Source: Microtetraspora glauca
Lineage (GTDB): Bacteria; Actinomycetota; Actinomycetes; Streptomycetales; Streptomycetaceae
DNA: 64,000 bases
Assembly: GCA_000721275.1 (NCBI GenBank)
Contig: JOFO01000003.1
Span: 62,001-126,000, forward strand
Reading direction: 5' to 3'
In this document: one piece after another, positions 16,852-24,880 of the stretch
How positions within the stretch are numbered: position 1 is the first letter of the stretch
Layout: each line of letters begins with the position of its first letter
Notes under the pieces: generated by a model
What the model was told of the DNA's origin: nothing
The model's database searches: none
What the model saw: the letters and a program-made list of their open reading frames with translations, nothing else
Made by a program: the position numbers and the translations under genes

Positions 16852-16884
16852 GTTCACGGATCCGTCAGCCTTCGTACACCCGTC
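16852..16884 (+). promoter_or_regulatory. PHO-box-like array upstream of the secreted nuclease gene
   Basis: Three contiguous 11-nt units: GTTCACGGATC, CGTCAGCCTTC and GTACACCCGTC. Units 1 and 3 fit the PhoP repeat consensus well, unit 2 weakly. The array ends 5 nt before a TTGACA -35 element (16890-16895). Confidence 0.5.
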
Positions 16885-16889
16885 GACCC

Positions 16890-16918
16890 TTGACAAGTGG
16901 GGTGCTCCCCACGGAGAT
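16890..16918 (+). promoter_or_regulatory. Candidate promoter of the nuclease gene with embedded palindrome
   Basis: -35 TTGACA at 16890-16895. The 17-nt spacer is filled by the inverted repeat GTGGGG-TGCT-CCCCAC (16897-16912), and the best -10 candidate, GGAGAT (16913-16918), is weak. A weak -10 fits a promoter that needs an activator such as PhoP. The palindrome could be a second operator. Confidence 0.4.
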
Positions 16919-16970
16919 TGACGCGCGTAGATCCCTCTGCCGTTCCTCCAAGCACCCTCGGAGCCTCCTG

Positions 16971-18809
16971 ATGTCTTCCTCCATACCGAGAACCGCCGCC
17001 GTCTCCGCGGTGGTCGCGGCGGCGCTCGCGGCCGGACTCCTCGCCGGCTCGCAGAGCGCCGCGGCCGAGGACACCGCCGCCGTCCGCATCCACGACGTCC
17101 AGGGCACCACCCGGGTCTCGCCGCTGGCCGGCAAGCAGGTCACCGGCGTGACGGGCGTCGTCACCGGCGTCCGGACCTACGGATCCTCGCGCGGCTTCTG
17201 GATGCAGGACCCGCAGGGCGACGGGAACCCGGCCACCAGCGAGGGCCTGTTCGTCTTCACGGGCTCCACCCCGGCGGTGGCCGTCGGCGACGCGGTCAGC
17301 GTGGACGGCACGGTCACCGAGTACGTCCCCGGCGGCCTGAACTCCGGCAACCAGTCGCTGACCCAGCTGTCCCGCCCCAAGGTCACCGTGGTGTCGAAGG
17401 GCAACGCGCTGCCCGCCCCGGTCCACATCGCCCCCTGGTCGGTGCCGGACGCGTACGCCCCCGAGGGCGACCCGGCGAACGGCGGCTCGATCAACGGCCT
17501 GGAGCTGGACCCCGACACGTACGCCCTGGACTACTACGAGTCCCTGGAGGGCACCAACGTCCGCGTCGGCTCCTCCCGGGTGGTCGGCGCCACCGACCCG
17601 TACTCCGAGCTGTGGGTCACGGTGAAGCCTTGGGAGAACGACAACGAGCGCGGCGGCACGGTCTACGGCTCGTACGCCTCCCAGAACACCGGCCGGCTCC
17701 AGATCCAGTCGCTGGTCCCGACCGCCCAGCAGCCCTTCCCGAAGGCGAACGTCGGCGACTGGCTGACCGGTTCGACCGAGGGCCCGCTCGACTTCAACCA
17801 GTTCGGCGGCTACACGCTGACCGCCCGCACCCTCGGCACCGTCCAGGACATGGGCCTGGAGCGCGAGGTCACCGCGAAGCAGCACAAGAACGAGCTGGCC
17901 GTGGCCACGTACAACGTGGAGAACCTCGACCCGACCGACCCGCAGGAGAAGTTCGACGCGCTCGCGAAGGCGGTCGTCGAGAACCTCGCCGCGCCCGACA
18001 TCGTCGCCCTGGAGGAGATCCAGGACGACAACGGCGCCAAGAACGACGGCACGGTCTCGGCCGGCCAGACGCTGAAGAAGTTCACGGACGCGATCGTCGC
18101 GGCCGGCGGCCCGGCGTACGAGTGGCGCTCGATCGACCCGGAGAACAACAAGGACGGCGGCGAGCCCGGCGGCAACATCCGCCAGGTGTTCCTCTTCAAC
18201 CCGGAGCGGGTCTCCTTCGTGGACCGCCCGGGCGGCGACGCGACCACCGCGACCGCCGTCACCGGCACCAAGGGCCGCGCCGCCCTCACCCTCTCCCCCG
18301 GCCGGATCGACCCGGCGAACACCGCGTGGGAGAACAGCCGCAAGCCGCTCGCCGGCGAGTTCCTCTTCCGCGGCCGGACGGTCATCGTCGTCGCCAACCA
18401 CTTCGGCTCGAAGGGCGGCGACGAGGGCCTGACCTCCCACCACCAGCCGCCGAACCGTTCCTCCGAGGCGAAGCGCCACCTCCAGGCGCAGGCCGTCAAC
18501 GCCTTCGTGAAGGACGTCGTGGCGCTCGACAAGCAGGCGGACGTCCTCGTCGTCGGCGACATCAACGACTTCGAGTTCTCCGCCACCACCGAGGCGCTGA
18601 CCGACGGCGGCGTGCTGTACCCGGCCGTGACGTCGCTGCCGGCCTCGGAGCGGTACTCGTACGTCTACCAGGGCAACAGCCAGGTCCTCGACCAGATCCT
18701 GACCAGCCCCGGCGTGCACCGCTTCGCGTACGACAGCGTGCACATCAACGCCGAGTTCGCGGACCAGGACAGCGACCACGACCCGCAGGTGCTGCGCTTC
18801 CGCCCGTGA
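16971..18809 (+). CDS. Secreted ExeM/NucH-like extracellular nuclease
   Basis: 612 residues. A Sec signal peptide (residues 1 to about 37, cleavage after SAAAE-like AxA) is followed by an OB-fold-like domain (about 45-140, VTGVVTGVRTYGSSRGFWMQDP) as in ExeM-type nucleases. The C-terminal endonuclease/exonuclease/phosphatase domain runs from about 300 to 610. Catalytic motifs of the latter are present: VATYNVENL, DIVALEEIQD, VVANHFGSKGGD, VVGDINDFE and SDHDPQVLRF. It should degrade extracellular DNA, supplying phosphate and nucleosides. GGAG lies 7 nt before the ATG. A PHO-box-like array upstream supports induction by phosphate limitation. Confidence 0.87.
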   Translation: MSSSIPRTAAVSAVVAAALAAGLLAGSQSAAAEDTAAVRIHDVQGTTRVSPLAGKQVTGVTGVVTGVRTYGSSRGFWMQDPQGDGNPATSEGLFVFTGSTPAVAVGDAVSVDGTVTEYVPGGLNSGNQSLTQLSRPKVTVVSKGNALPAPVHIAPWSVPDAYAPEGDPANGGSINGLELDPDTYALDYYESLEGTNVRVGSSRVVGATDPYSELWVTVKPWENDNERGGTVYGSYASQNTGRLQIQSLVPTAQQPFPKANVGDWLTGSTEGPLDFNQFGGYTLTARTLGTVQDMGLEREVTAKQHKNELAVATYNVENLDPTDPQEKFDALAKAVVENLAAPDIVALEEIQDDNGAKNDGTVSAGQTLKKFTDAIVAAGGPAYEWRSIDPENNKDGGEPGGNIRQVFLFNPERVSFVDRPGGDATTATAVTGTKGRAALTLSPGRIDPANTAWENSRKPLAGEFLFRGRTVIVVANHFGSKGGDEGLTSHHQPPNRSSEAKRHLQAQAVNAFVKDVVALDKQADVLVVGDINDFEFSATTEALTDGGVLYPAVTSLPASERYSYVYQGNSQVLDQILTSPGVHRFAYDSVHINAEFADQDSDHDPQVLRFRP

Positions 18810-18816
18810 CCCGGAG

Positions 18817-18861
18817 GGCGCTACGCGTCCGCGCTCAGGCCGAGCGCGGGCGCGTAGCGCC
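18817..18861. terminator. Bidirectional hairpin overlapping the 3' end of the ABM protein gene
   Basis: Nested inverted repeat: outer arms GGCGCTACGCG / CGCGTAGCGCC (11 bp) and inner arms CGCGCTC / GAGCGCG. It starts 8 nt after the nuclease stop and includes the last 13 codons of the opposite-strand gene, so it can stop transcription from both directions. Confidence 0.6.
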
Positions 18862-19546
18862 GTACCCGGCCGCCCACGAGCCGCGGGTCGTACTGCACCC
18901 GGCGCCACGCCTCGCTCAGCGGGGCGTCGTCCGCGAGCCATTCCTCGTGGGCCCGCTCGCTCTCCCACTCGGCGTAGTTGAGGACCCGGCCGCCGTCGGC
19001 GGTCAGGTGGAAGTTGCCGCTGATCCCGCCGGACGCCGGCCGGGCCGCCGTGGCCTCGTCGTCCGCCAGCGCGGCGAGGACGCGCTCCACCCACTCCTCC
19101 CGCCGTCCGTCGCCGGCCGCCCCGGCGTCGAAGTCGGCCTCGACGACCACGACGATCCCCGGCTCCTTCCCCGGGCCCGCCGCGCGGTGGACGGTCGAGC
19201 GGTGGATCGGCCCGTACCGGCGGAGCTCGACGCGCTCGATGCCGGGCACGGCGGCGTCGATCTCGGCGTTCCGGTCGTCCCGGAAGGTGCGGACGAACTC
19301 CTCGTACGCCTTCTCCTCGGTCCACTGCGAGTAGTGCAGCAGCGTCTCTCCGTCGGTGCCGGCGAGGACGCTGTACGAAAGCAGGTCGGGGGTGGGCCAC
19401 GCCCGCCGCTCCCAGGTCGTGCGGATGGCCTCCACGGCGGCCTCCTGGCGCTCGGGGGTGCCGACCCGCCAGGTGCTGACGAGGACGGCGCCGACTCCGG
19501 GACGGTGCAGATCGGGACGGGCGCCGGGGCGTGCGACGGTCTTCAT
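18821..19546 (-). CDS. Protein with two antibiotic-biosynthesis-monooxygenase (ABM)-like domains
   Basis: 241 residues with two ferredoxin-like ABM folds: about 17-115 (VLVSTWRVGTPERQEAAVEAI.., ETLLHYSQWTEEKAYEEFVRTF) and about 130-235 (VVVVEADFDAGAAGDGRREEWVERVLAAL.., RVLNYAEWESERAHEEWLAD). The ..YxxW.. pattern with trailing helix is typical. Such proteins include quinone monooxygenases and stress proteins; here the role is unknown. ATG at 19546 has AAGGAG 6 nt upstream, but ATG at 19573 also has AGGAGG 8 nt upstream, so the start is uncertain. The upstream region carries a MerR-type palindrome shared with the acetyltransferase gene. Confidence 0.7.
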   Translation of the reverse strand: MKTVARPGARPDLHRPGVGAVLVSTWRVGTPERQEAAVEAIRTTWERRAWPTPDLLSYSVLAGTDGETLLHYSQWTEEKAYEEFVRTFRDDRNAEIDAAVPGIERVELRRYGPIHRSTVHRAAGPGKEPGIVVVVEADFDAGAAGDGRREEWVERVLAALADDEATAARPASGGISGNFHLTADGGRVLNYAEWESERAHEEWLADDAPLSEAWRRVQYDPRLVGGRVRRYAPALGLSADA

Positions 19547-19588
19547 GCGGGGCTCCTTCTGCTCGGTGCGCATGACCCGAGCCTCCTT

Positions 19589-19606
19589 CCTCAACCTTGG
19601 TCGAGG
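19589..19606. promoter_or_regulatory. MerR-type near-perfect palindrome between divergent genes
   Basis: CCTCAACCTTGGTCGAGG, an 18-bp palindrome with two mismatched pairs, adjacent to a minus-strand TTGACC. CCTC-AACC-type arms directly after TTGACC resemble promoters controlled by MerR/SoxR-family activators. No MerR gene is in the window. Confidence 0.55.
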
Positions 19607-19638
19607 TCAAGGGTTTTCCGCGTGGCAGACTTCGGCCC

Positions 19639-20085
19639 ATGATCCTCCGCCCCGCCACCCGCGCCGAACTCCCCGCCGTCCTCGCCCTCCTGGCCGAGGA
19701 GGAGCGGGTCGTCGACCCGGCGGCCGTCCGGGTCACCGAGGCGTACGAGCGCGCCTTCGCGGCCATCGAGGCCGACCCCCGCAACGAGATGCTGGTCCTG
19801 GCCGCCGACGACGGCCTCGTCCTCGGCTGCCTCCAGGCCACCTACATCCCCGGCCTCGGCAAGGGCGGCGCCGAGCGGGCGCTGATCGAGGCCGTCCGGA
19901 TCCGGGCCGACCTCCGGGGCACGGGCCTGGGCCGCCGACTGATGGAGCTGGCCGCCGACCGGGCGCGGGCCCGCGGCTGCGCCCTCGTCCAGCTGACCAG
20001 CAACAAGGAGCGCGCCGCCGCCCACCGCTTCTACGCCTCGCTCGGCTACGCCCGCAGCCACGAGGGCTTCAAGCTGGCGCTCTGA
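19639..20085 (+). CDS. GNAT-family N-acetyltransferase
   Basis: 148 residues with the complete GNAT fold: ILRPATRAELPAVLALLAEEE at the N-terminus, the beta-4 strand LVLGCLQATYIPGLG, the acyl-CoA pyrophosphate loop VRIRADLRGTGLGRRLMELAADRARARG and the C-terminal NKERAAAHRFYASLGYARSHEGFKLAL. Substrate unknown. The ATG lacks a Shine-Dalgarno but has a -10-like CAGACT (19626-19631) ending 7 nt upstream, consistent with a leaderless mRNA. It is divergent from the ABM protein gene across a MerR-like operator, so both may answer to one regulator. Confidence 0.82.
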   Translation: MILRPATRAELPAVLALLAEEERVVDPAAVRVTEAYERAFAAIEADPRNEMLVLAADDGLVLGCLQATYIPGLGKGGAERALIEAVRIRADLRGTGLGRRLMELAADRARARGCALVQLTSNKERAAAHRFYASLGYARSHEGFKLAL

Positions 20086-20163
20086 ACCCTTCACCCGGGC
20101 TGAACGTTCCGCCGAAGCAGATCTAAGTGGACCTTACGGGACGGACGCGGCCAGACTTCCCGC

Positions 20164-21057
20164 ATGAGCACTCCGGGAACGCACCGCCCCTTCGGCCGCG
20201 CCCTCTGCGCGATGGTCACCCCCTTCACCGACTCCGGCGCCCTCGACCTCGACGCCGCCGGGAAGCTGGCCGCCCGGCTGGTCGGCGAGGGCTGCGACGG
20301 ACTGGTCCTGAACGGCACCACCGGCGAGTCCCCCACCACCTCGGACGAGGAGAAGGCGGCGCTGATCCGGGCGGTGCGGGAAGCGGTCGGCCCGGCCCCG
20401 GCGCTGGTCGCCGGCGTCGGCACGGCCGACACCCGGCACACCGTGGAGCTGGCCCGGCAGGCGGAGGCGGCCGGCGCCGACGGGCTGCTCGTCGTCACCC
20501 CGTACTACAGCCGCCCGCCGCAGGACGCGGTCGCCGCCCACTTCCTCAAGGTCGCGGACGCCACCGGACTGCCCGTGATGGTCTACGACATCCCCGGCCG
20601 CACCGGCACCCGCGTCGAGCCCGGCACGATGCGCCGGCTCGCCGCGCACCCGCGGATCACGGCCGTCAAGGACTGCTCCTGCGACCTGCTCGCCTCCGCC
20701 CGGCTGATCGCCGAGACGGGGCTGGCGTACTACTCCGGCAGCGAGGAGCTGAACCTGCCGCTGTACGCGGTCGGCGGCGCCGGCTACGTGAGCACGGTCG
20801 CGAACGTGGCGCCGCGCCCGTTCGCCGCCGTCCTCGACGCGTACGACGCCGGCGACACCGCGCTGGCCGCCCGGCTGCACGCGCGCACGCTGCCGCTGGT
20901 CGAGCGGATGATGGCGGCCGGGCTGCCCGGCACGGTCACCGTGAAGGCGCTCCTCGGCGGCCCGGTCCGGGAACCGCTGCGGCCCGCCGGCCGGGAGACG
21001 GCCGACGGGCTGCGCGCCCTGCTGGCGGAGCTGGATCAGGCGGCGTCGGTGGTGTAG
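20164..21057 (+). CDS. dapA: 4-hydroxy-tetrahydrodipicolinate synthase (DapA family)
   Basis: 297 residues, class I aldolase TIM barrel. Residues expected for true DHDPS are present: NGTTGES (Thr-Thr), TPYYSRPPQ (Tyr), YDIPGRTG (catalytic Tyr and the Arg that binds the aspartate-semialdehyde carboxylate) and the Schiff-base lysine in AVKDCSCD (near residue 164). It condenses pyruvate and aspartate semialdehyde, the first committed step to lysine and diaminopimelate. Streptomyces genomes usually hold several paralogs, so a sugar-acid lyase role is possible. A -10-like CAGACT ends 6 nt before the ATG with no Shine-Dalgarno, suggesting a leaderless mRNA. The 3' end overlaps a small opposite-strand gene by 22 nt. 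dapD lies nearby. Confidence 0.8.
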   Translation: MSTPGTHRPFGRALCAMVTPFTDSGALDLDAAGKLAARLVGEGCDGLVLNGTTGESPTTSDEEKAALIRAVREAVGPAPALVAGVGTADTRHTVELARQAEAAGADGLLVVTPYYSRPPQDAVAAHFLKVADATGLPVMVYDIPGRTGTRVEPGTMRRLAAHPRITAVKDCSCDLLASARLIAETGLAYYSGSEELNLPLYAVGGAGYVSTVANVAPRPFAAVLDAYDAGDTALAARLHARTLPLVERMMAAGLPGTVTVKALLGGPVREPLRPAGRETADGLRALLAELDQAASVV

Positions 21058-21254
21058 GTCCGCCCGAGGATCGCCGCGTGCTCCAGGACGTCCTCCAGCG
21101 GGTCGTCGATCTGACCGGTGTGCAGGACGAGACTGGGGCCGTTCGTCACCGTCGGCCCGTTGTGCGTGTGCGTCTCGTCCGCCCGGGCGGCCCCCGCCGG
21201 CAGCAGCACCGCCGCGGCGGCCAGCACCCCGGCCACCATGGGCTTCGTCCTCAT
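21036..21254 (-). CDS. Small secreted protein of unknown function
   Basis: 72 residues. MRTKPMVAGVLAAAAVLLPAGAARA is a clear Sec signal peptide. The mature part, about 47 residues starting at DETHTHNGPT, is acidic and Thr/His-rich at its start, then has a helical segment (PLEDVLEHAAILG). GAGGAG precedes the ATG at 21254. No cysteine and no known domain. The 3' end overlaps the end of dapA by 22 nt in convergent orientation. The role is unknown; the THNGPTVTNGPS stretch is unusual for this region. Confidence 0.6.
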   Translation of the reverse strand: MRTKPMVAGVLAAAAVLLPAGAARADETHTHNGPTVTNGPSLVLHTGQIDDPLEDVLEHAAILGRTYTTDAA

Positions 21255-21355
21255 GTCGACTCCTCGCCTCGTCTCTCGGTGGAGCACTCCGCTCCGGGGT
21301 GCTCAACGCTCCGTGACGGGGTTCGGTTGCCCTCCGGTCGCGACGGCCTGCGCGC

Positions 21356-21393
21356 CGCCCTCCCCGGCCCGCCGGAGCGGGCCGGGGAGGGCG
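21356..21393 (-). terminator. Terminator of dapD
   Basis: A 17-bp perfect stem (left arm 21356-21372, right arm 21377-21393) with a 4-nt CGGA loop, 16 nt past the dapD stop. It is among the strongest hairpins in the window. Confidence 0.75.
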
Positions 21394-21408
21394 GGCGGGG
21401 CCGGACCG

Positions 21409-22395
21409 TCAGTTGTGGCTGTGCAGGATGTCGTTGAGGCCGCCCCAGACCGCGTTGTTCGGGCGGGCCTCGACGGCGCCGGTGACCGAGTTGCGGCGGA
21501 AGAGGATGTTCGACTGCCCGGACAGCTCGCGGGCCTTGACGATCTGGCCGTCGGGCATCGTGACCCGGGTGCCGGCGGTGACGTACAGGCCGGCCTCGAC
21601 GACGCACTCGTCGCCGAGCGCGATGCCGACGCCCGCCTCGGCGCCGATCAGGCAGCGCTCGCCGATGGAGATGACCACGTTGCCGCCGCCGGACAGGGTG
21701 CCCATGGTGGAGGCGCCGCCGCCGATGTCGGAGCCGTCGCCGACGACGACGCCGGCCGAGATGCGGCCCTCGACCATGGAGGTGCCGAGCGTGCCGGCGT
21801 TGAAGTTGACGAAGCCCTCGTGCATGACGGTGGTGCCGGCGGCGAGGTGGGCGCCGAGGCGGACCCGGTCGGCGTCGGCGATCCGGACGCCGGCGGGCAC
21901 GACGTAGTCGGTCATGCGGGGGAACTTGTCGATCGAGGTGACCTGGAGGTGCAGGCCCTCGGCACGGGCGTTGAGCCGCACCTTCTCGACGTCGTCGACG
22001 GCGACCGGGCCGAGCGAGGTCCAGGCGACGTTGGCGAGCAGGCCGAAGACGCCGTCCAGGCTCTGGCCGTGCGGCTTCACCAGGCGGTGGCTCAGCAGGT
22101 GGAGACGGAGGTAGGCGTCGTGCGCGTCGAGCGGCTTCTCGTCCAGCGAGGCGATGACGGTGCGGACGGCGACCACCTCGACGCCGCGGCGGGCGTCCAC
22201 GCCGATGGCCTTGGCGGCGCCCTCGCCGAGGGCGTTCACCGCCTCGTCCGGGGAGAGGCGCGTGGTGCCGGCCGGGCCGGGCGCCTCGGTGAGCTCGGGG
22301 GCGGGGAACCAGGTGTCGAGAACGGTGCCGTCGCCGGCGACGGTGGCGAGGCCGGCGGCGACGGCGCCGGTGGTACGGGGAGCAGTGGTGGTCAT
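21409..22395 (-). CDS. dapD: Tetrahydrodipicolinate N-succinyltransferase
   Basis: 328 residues, actinobacterial-type DapD. The central part is a left-handed beta-helix of hexapeptide repeats (about residues 180-290: [74 protein letters not shown]). It succinylates tetrahydrodipicolinate in the succinylase branch of lysine/DAP synthesis, thus acting in the same pathway as dapA close by. ATG at 22395 has no Shine-Dalgarno; the -10 TAGGTT (minus strand, 22408-22403) ends 7 nt upstream, so the mRNA is probably leaderless. Confidence 0.9.
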   Translation of the reverse strand: MTTTAPRTTGAVAAGLATVAGDGTVLDTWFPAPELTEAPGPAGTTRLSPDEAVNALGEGAAKAIGVDARRGVEVVAVRTVIASLDEKPLDAHDAYLRLHLLSHRLVKPHGQSLDGVFGLLANVAWTSLGPVAVDDVEKVRLNARAEGLHLQVTSIDKFPRMTDYVVPAGVRIADADRVRLGAHLAAGTTVMHEGFVNFNAGTLGTSMVEGRISAGVVVGDGSDIGGGASTMGTLSGGGNVVISIGERCLIGAEAGVGIALGDECVVEAGLYVTAGTRVTMPDGQIVKARELSGQSNILFRRNSVTGAVEARPNNAVWGGLNDILHSHN

Positions 22396-22402
22396 GACGG
22401 AA

Positions 22403-22408
22403 AACCTA
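22403..22408 (-). promoter_or_regulatory. -10 element of leaderless dapD
   Basis: TAGGTT on the minus strand, 7 nt upstream of the dapD ATG. A TTGGCC hexamer 19 nt further upstream may be the -35. Confidence 0.5.
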
Positions 22409-22439
22409 ACCGGCGAGGCCCCGCGCGGGCCAACCGGTC

Positions 22440-23036
22440 TCAGGTGCCGGTCGGGCCGCCCGGAGCTTCCGACGAGGCCCCGGTCCCGCCGTTCGGCGCT
22501 TCGTTCAGGATCCGGGCGATCATCTCCCGGGCGTACGCCTCGTCGTAGGGCGTGCCGGTGAGCAGGACCTGGAGGGCGATGCCGTCCATCAGGGCGACCA
22601 GGGCGCGGGCGGTGGTCCGCCCGGTGTGCGGGGCGAGCGCGGTGACGGCCTCCTCGGCCCATGCGGCGGCGACGGGCCGCAGCGCGGGGCGGCGCAGGGC
22701 GGCGAGGTGGAGCTCGTACTCCCGTTCCGCCTGGGCGCGTTCGGCCCCGAGCCGGCCGCCGAGCAGCCGGGCGAGCCCGTCGGCGAGGGTGCCCGCCGGG
22801 TGGGCGGGCCGGGTGCGCAGCTCCTCGGCGAAGCCGGCGCCGGCCTTGCGGAGGGCGGCGACGAGGAGGTCGTCGAGGGAGCCGAAGTGGTAGGTGGTGG
22901 AGCCGAGCGGCACGTCGGCCTCGGCGGCGGCGGTGCGGTGGCTGAGCGCGCCGATCCCGTCCCGGCGCACCACCGCGAGGGCGGCGTCCACGATCCGGTC
23001 GCGCCGCCCGGGGTCGTACCGCCGGGGCCGGGCCAT
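22440..23036 (-). CDS. TetR-family transcriptional repressor
   Basis: 198 residues. The N-terminal TetR helix-turn-helix is [47 protein letters not shown] (about residues 12-58). The C-terminal helical region is a ligand-binding domain. Its ATG shares one base with the TGA of the upstream SMR transporter gene (TGATG), so the two are translationally coupled. A perfect palindrome in front of the operon is the likely binding site. The pair probably forms a self-regulated efflux unit induced by a cationic compound. Confidence 0.87.
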   Translation of the reverse strand: MARPRRYDPGRRDRIVDAALAVVRRDGIGALSHRTAAAEADVPLGSTTYHFGSLDDLLVAALRKAGAGFAEELRTRPAHPAGTLADGLARLLGGRLGAERAQAEREYELHLAALRRPALRPVAAAWAEEAVTALAPHTGRTTARALVALMDGIALQVLLTGTPYDEAYAREMIARILNEAPNGGTGASSEAPGGPTGT

Positions 23037-23356
23037 CAGTGCGCCCCGCCCAGGTTGAGGACGGCGACTCCGGCGATGATGAGGACGATCCCGGCGATCT
23101 TGGCGAGGCTCAGGGTCTCGCCGAGGAAGAGGATCCCGATGCCGGCGACGGCGGCGGTGCCGACGCCGGACCAGATGGCGTAGGCGGTGCCGACCTGGAG
23201 GGTCTTGAGGGCCTGGGCGAGCAGCGCGAAGGCGACGAGGTAGCCGGCGCCGGTGACGACCGAGGGCCAGAGGCGGGTGAAGCCCTCGCTGTACTTCATG
23301 GAGGTGGTGGCGATGATCTCGGCCGCGATGGCCCCGGCGAGCAGTCCGTAACCCAT
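23036..23356 (-). CDS. SMR-family small multidrug efflux transporter
   Basis: 106 residues with four transmembrane helices. The essential membrane glutamate is in [25 protein letters not shown] (near residue 13), followed by [10 protein letters not shown] and [24 protein letters not shown], the standard EmrE/QacE signature. It exports lipophilic cations in exchange for protons as a dimer. ATG at 23356 is preceded, 7 nt upstream, by a TACCCT -10-like hexamer (minus strand, 23369-23364) and by no Shine-Dalgarno. First gene of a two-gene operon with a TetR repressor. Confidence 0.88.
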   Translation of the reverse strand: MGYGLLAGAIAAEIIATTSMKYSEGFTRLWPSVVTGAGYLVAFALLAQALKTLQVGTAYAIWSGVGTAAVAGIGILFLGETLSLAKIAGIVLIIAGVAVLNLGGAH

Positions 23357-23376
23357 GCGCCCGAGGGTATCCGCCG

Positions 23377-23396
23377 TTGTGTACAGGCGTACACAA
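23377..23396. promoter_or_regulatory. TetR operator palindrome
   Basis: TTGTGTAC-AGGC-GTACACAA, perfect 8-bp arms with a 4-nt spacer, between the SMR-TetR operon and the divergent membrane protein gene. It sits just upstream of the SMR -10 and 10 nt from the -10 of the rightward gene, so binding could control both. Confidence 0.7.
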
Positions 23397-23418
23397 GGCG
23401 GGCCGCTACCGTGTGCGC

Positions 23419-24474
23419 ATGACTCACCCCTCTGGGCCGTACGGGTACGGCTACGCTCCCGCGCCGCCTTCCAGGCCCGGCGTGATACCGCTGGCGCCGC
23501 TCGGGCTCGGCGACGTGCTGGCCGGCGCCTTCGACGCGTACCGCCGGTACGGGAAGGTGCTCCTGGGCGTCGCGCTGGCCAGTTACGCGGTGGCCGGCGC
23601 GCTGATCGTCGCGGTCGGCCTGGCCGCCTGGGCCGCCCTCGCCGACCGGTACGAGCGCTGGGCGGACGCGCCCGCCCGGGACGGCGCCGTACCGGACCTG
23701 ACCGCGCTCTTCGTCGGCGTCGGCGCCGTCTGGCTGGCCTGCGCCGTGGGTCTGCTGTTCGCCACCGCGCTGCTGTACGCCGCCGTGGCGGTGGTGGTGC
23801 AGGAGGCCGTGGTCGGCCGGGCGATCGGCTTCGGTGCGGTGTGGCGGCGGGCCTGGTCCCGGGTGGGGGCGACGCTCGGCTCGCTCGTCCTGACGGCCCT
23901 GGCCGCCCTCGTCCCGATGCTGCTCTTCCTGGTCGGGCTCTGTCTGATGCTGGCCGCGCTGCTCGTGAGCATCGCGAGCGAGCGGGAGCTCACCGGCGAC
24001 GGCACCGGTCTCGCGGTCGCCGGCCTGCTGGTGCTGCTGCTCAGCACCGCCACCCTGCCGGTCGCCGTCTGGATCTGGGTGAAGTTCAGCCTCGCCCCGG
24101 CCGCCGCGGTGATCGAGTCGGCGGGCCCGCTGACCGCGATGCGCCGCTCGGCGGAGCTGGTGCGCGGCTCGTGGTGGCGGATCCTCGGCTACACCCTGGT
24201 GATGGTGCTGATCGTCTCCGCCGTCTCGTTCACGGTGCAGATGGGCGCCTCGCTGGTGACCCAGTTCTCGCTGTTCGCGGTCCCCGACGACGGTGCCCCG
24301 GGCACGGCCTTCGCCGCCGTCGGCGGTCTGATCGCCGCGGTCGGCCTGGTGCAGCTCCTCGTCCAGGCCCTGCTGGCCCCGCTGCAGCCGCTGGTCTCCG
24401 CCCTGCTCTACGTCGACCAGCGCATCCGCCGGGAGAACCTGGCCCCGGCGCTGGCCGCCGAGGCGGCCGTCTGA
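23419..24474 (+). CDS. Multi-pass membrane protein, glycerophosphodiesterase membrane-domain-like
   Basis: 351 residues. A short proline/tyrosine-rich N-terminus (PSGPYGYGYAPAPPSRPG) is followed by about six transmembrane helices. The segment PLTAMRRSAELVRGSWWRILGYTLVMVLIVSAVS is the hallmark of the actinobacterial membrane family annotated as glycerophosphoryl diester phosphodiesterase membrane domain or DUF7847. No hydrolase catalytic residues are present, so enzyme activity is doubtful. ATG at 23419 has a -10-like TACCGT (23407-23412) ending 6 nt upstream. It is divergent from the SMR-TetR operon across the TetR palindrome. Confidence 0.75.
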   Translation: MTHPSGPYGYGYAPAPPSRPGVIPLAPLGLGDVLAGAFDAYRRYGKVLLGVALASYAVAGALIVAVGLAAWAALADRYERWADAPARDGAVPDLTALFVGVGAVWLACAVGLLFATALLYAAVAVVVQEAVVGRAIGFGAVWRRAWSRVGATLGSLVLTALAALVPMLLFLVGLCLMLAALLVSIASERELTGDGTGLAVAGLLVLLLSTATLPVAVWIWVKFSLAPAAAVIESAGPLTAMRRSAELVRGSWWRILGYTLVMVLIVSAVSFTVQMGASLVTQFSLFAVPDDGAPGTAFAAVGGLIAAVGLVQLLVQALLAPLQPLVSALLYVDQRIRRENLAPALAAEAAV

Positions 24475-24490
24475 CGGCACCCGCGCGCAC

Positions 24491-24529
24491 GGGAAGAGGC
24501 CCCCGGCGGTGTGCCGGGGGCCTCTTCCC
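24491..24529. terminator. Bidirectional terminator
   Basis: Perfect 17-bp stem (left arm 24491-24507, right arm 24513-24529; arms begin GGGAAGAGGCC) with a 5-nt GGTGT loop, between the convergent membrane protein gene and sufT. On the minus strand it ends the suf operon. Confidence 0.8.
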
Positions 24530-24541
24530 ATACGGTCGATC

Positions 24542-24880
24542 TCAGACGTTGAAGCCGAGCGCGCGCAGCTGCTCGCGGCCGTCGTCGGTGATCTTGTCCG
24601 GGCCCCACGGGGGCATCCAGACCCAGTTGATGCGCAGCTCGTTGACGATGCCGTCGGTGGCCGCGCGGGCCTGGTCCTCGATGACGTCGGTCAGCGGACA
24701 GGCCGCCGAGGTCAGCGTCATGTCGAGCGTCGCGATGTTGGCGTCGTCGATGTGGATGCCGTAGATCAGGCCGAGGTTGACGACGTCGATGCCCAGCTCG
24801 GGGTCGACGACGTCGTACAGCGCCTCGCGGATCTCTTCCTCGGTGGCCGGCTTGAGCGCGGCCTCGGTGTTCTCAGTCAT
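24542..24880 (-). CDS. sufT: SufT-like Fe-S assembly factor (MIP18/DUF59)
   Basis: 112 residues. Entire DUF59 domain with EALYDVVDPELGIDVVNLGLIYGI and the conserved cysteine in LTSAACPLTDVIEDQ. These proteins help Fe-S cluster maturation or transfer to target enzymes. It is the last gene of the suf operon; its ATG overlaps the stop of sufU (ATGA). A strong hairpin follows. Confidence 0.88.
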   Translation of the reverse strand: MTENTEAALKPATEEEIREALYDVVDPELGIDVVNLGLIYGIHIDDANIATLDMTLTSAACPLTDVIEDQARAATDGIVNELRINWVWMPPWGPDKITDDGREQLRALGFNV

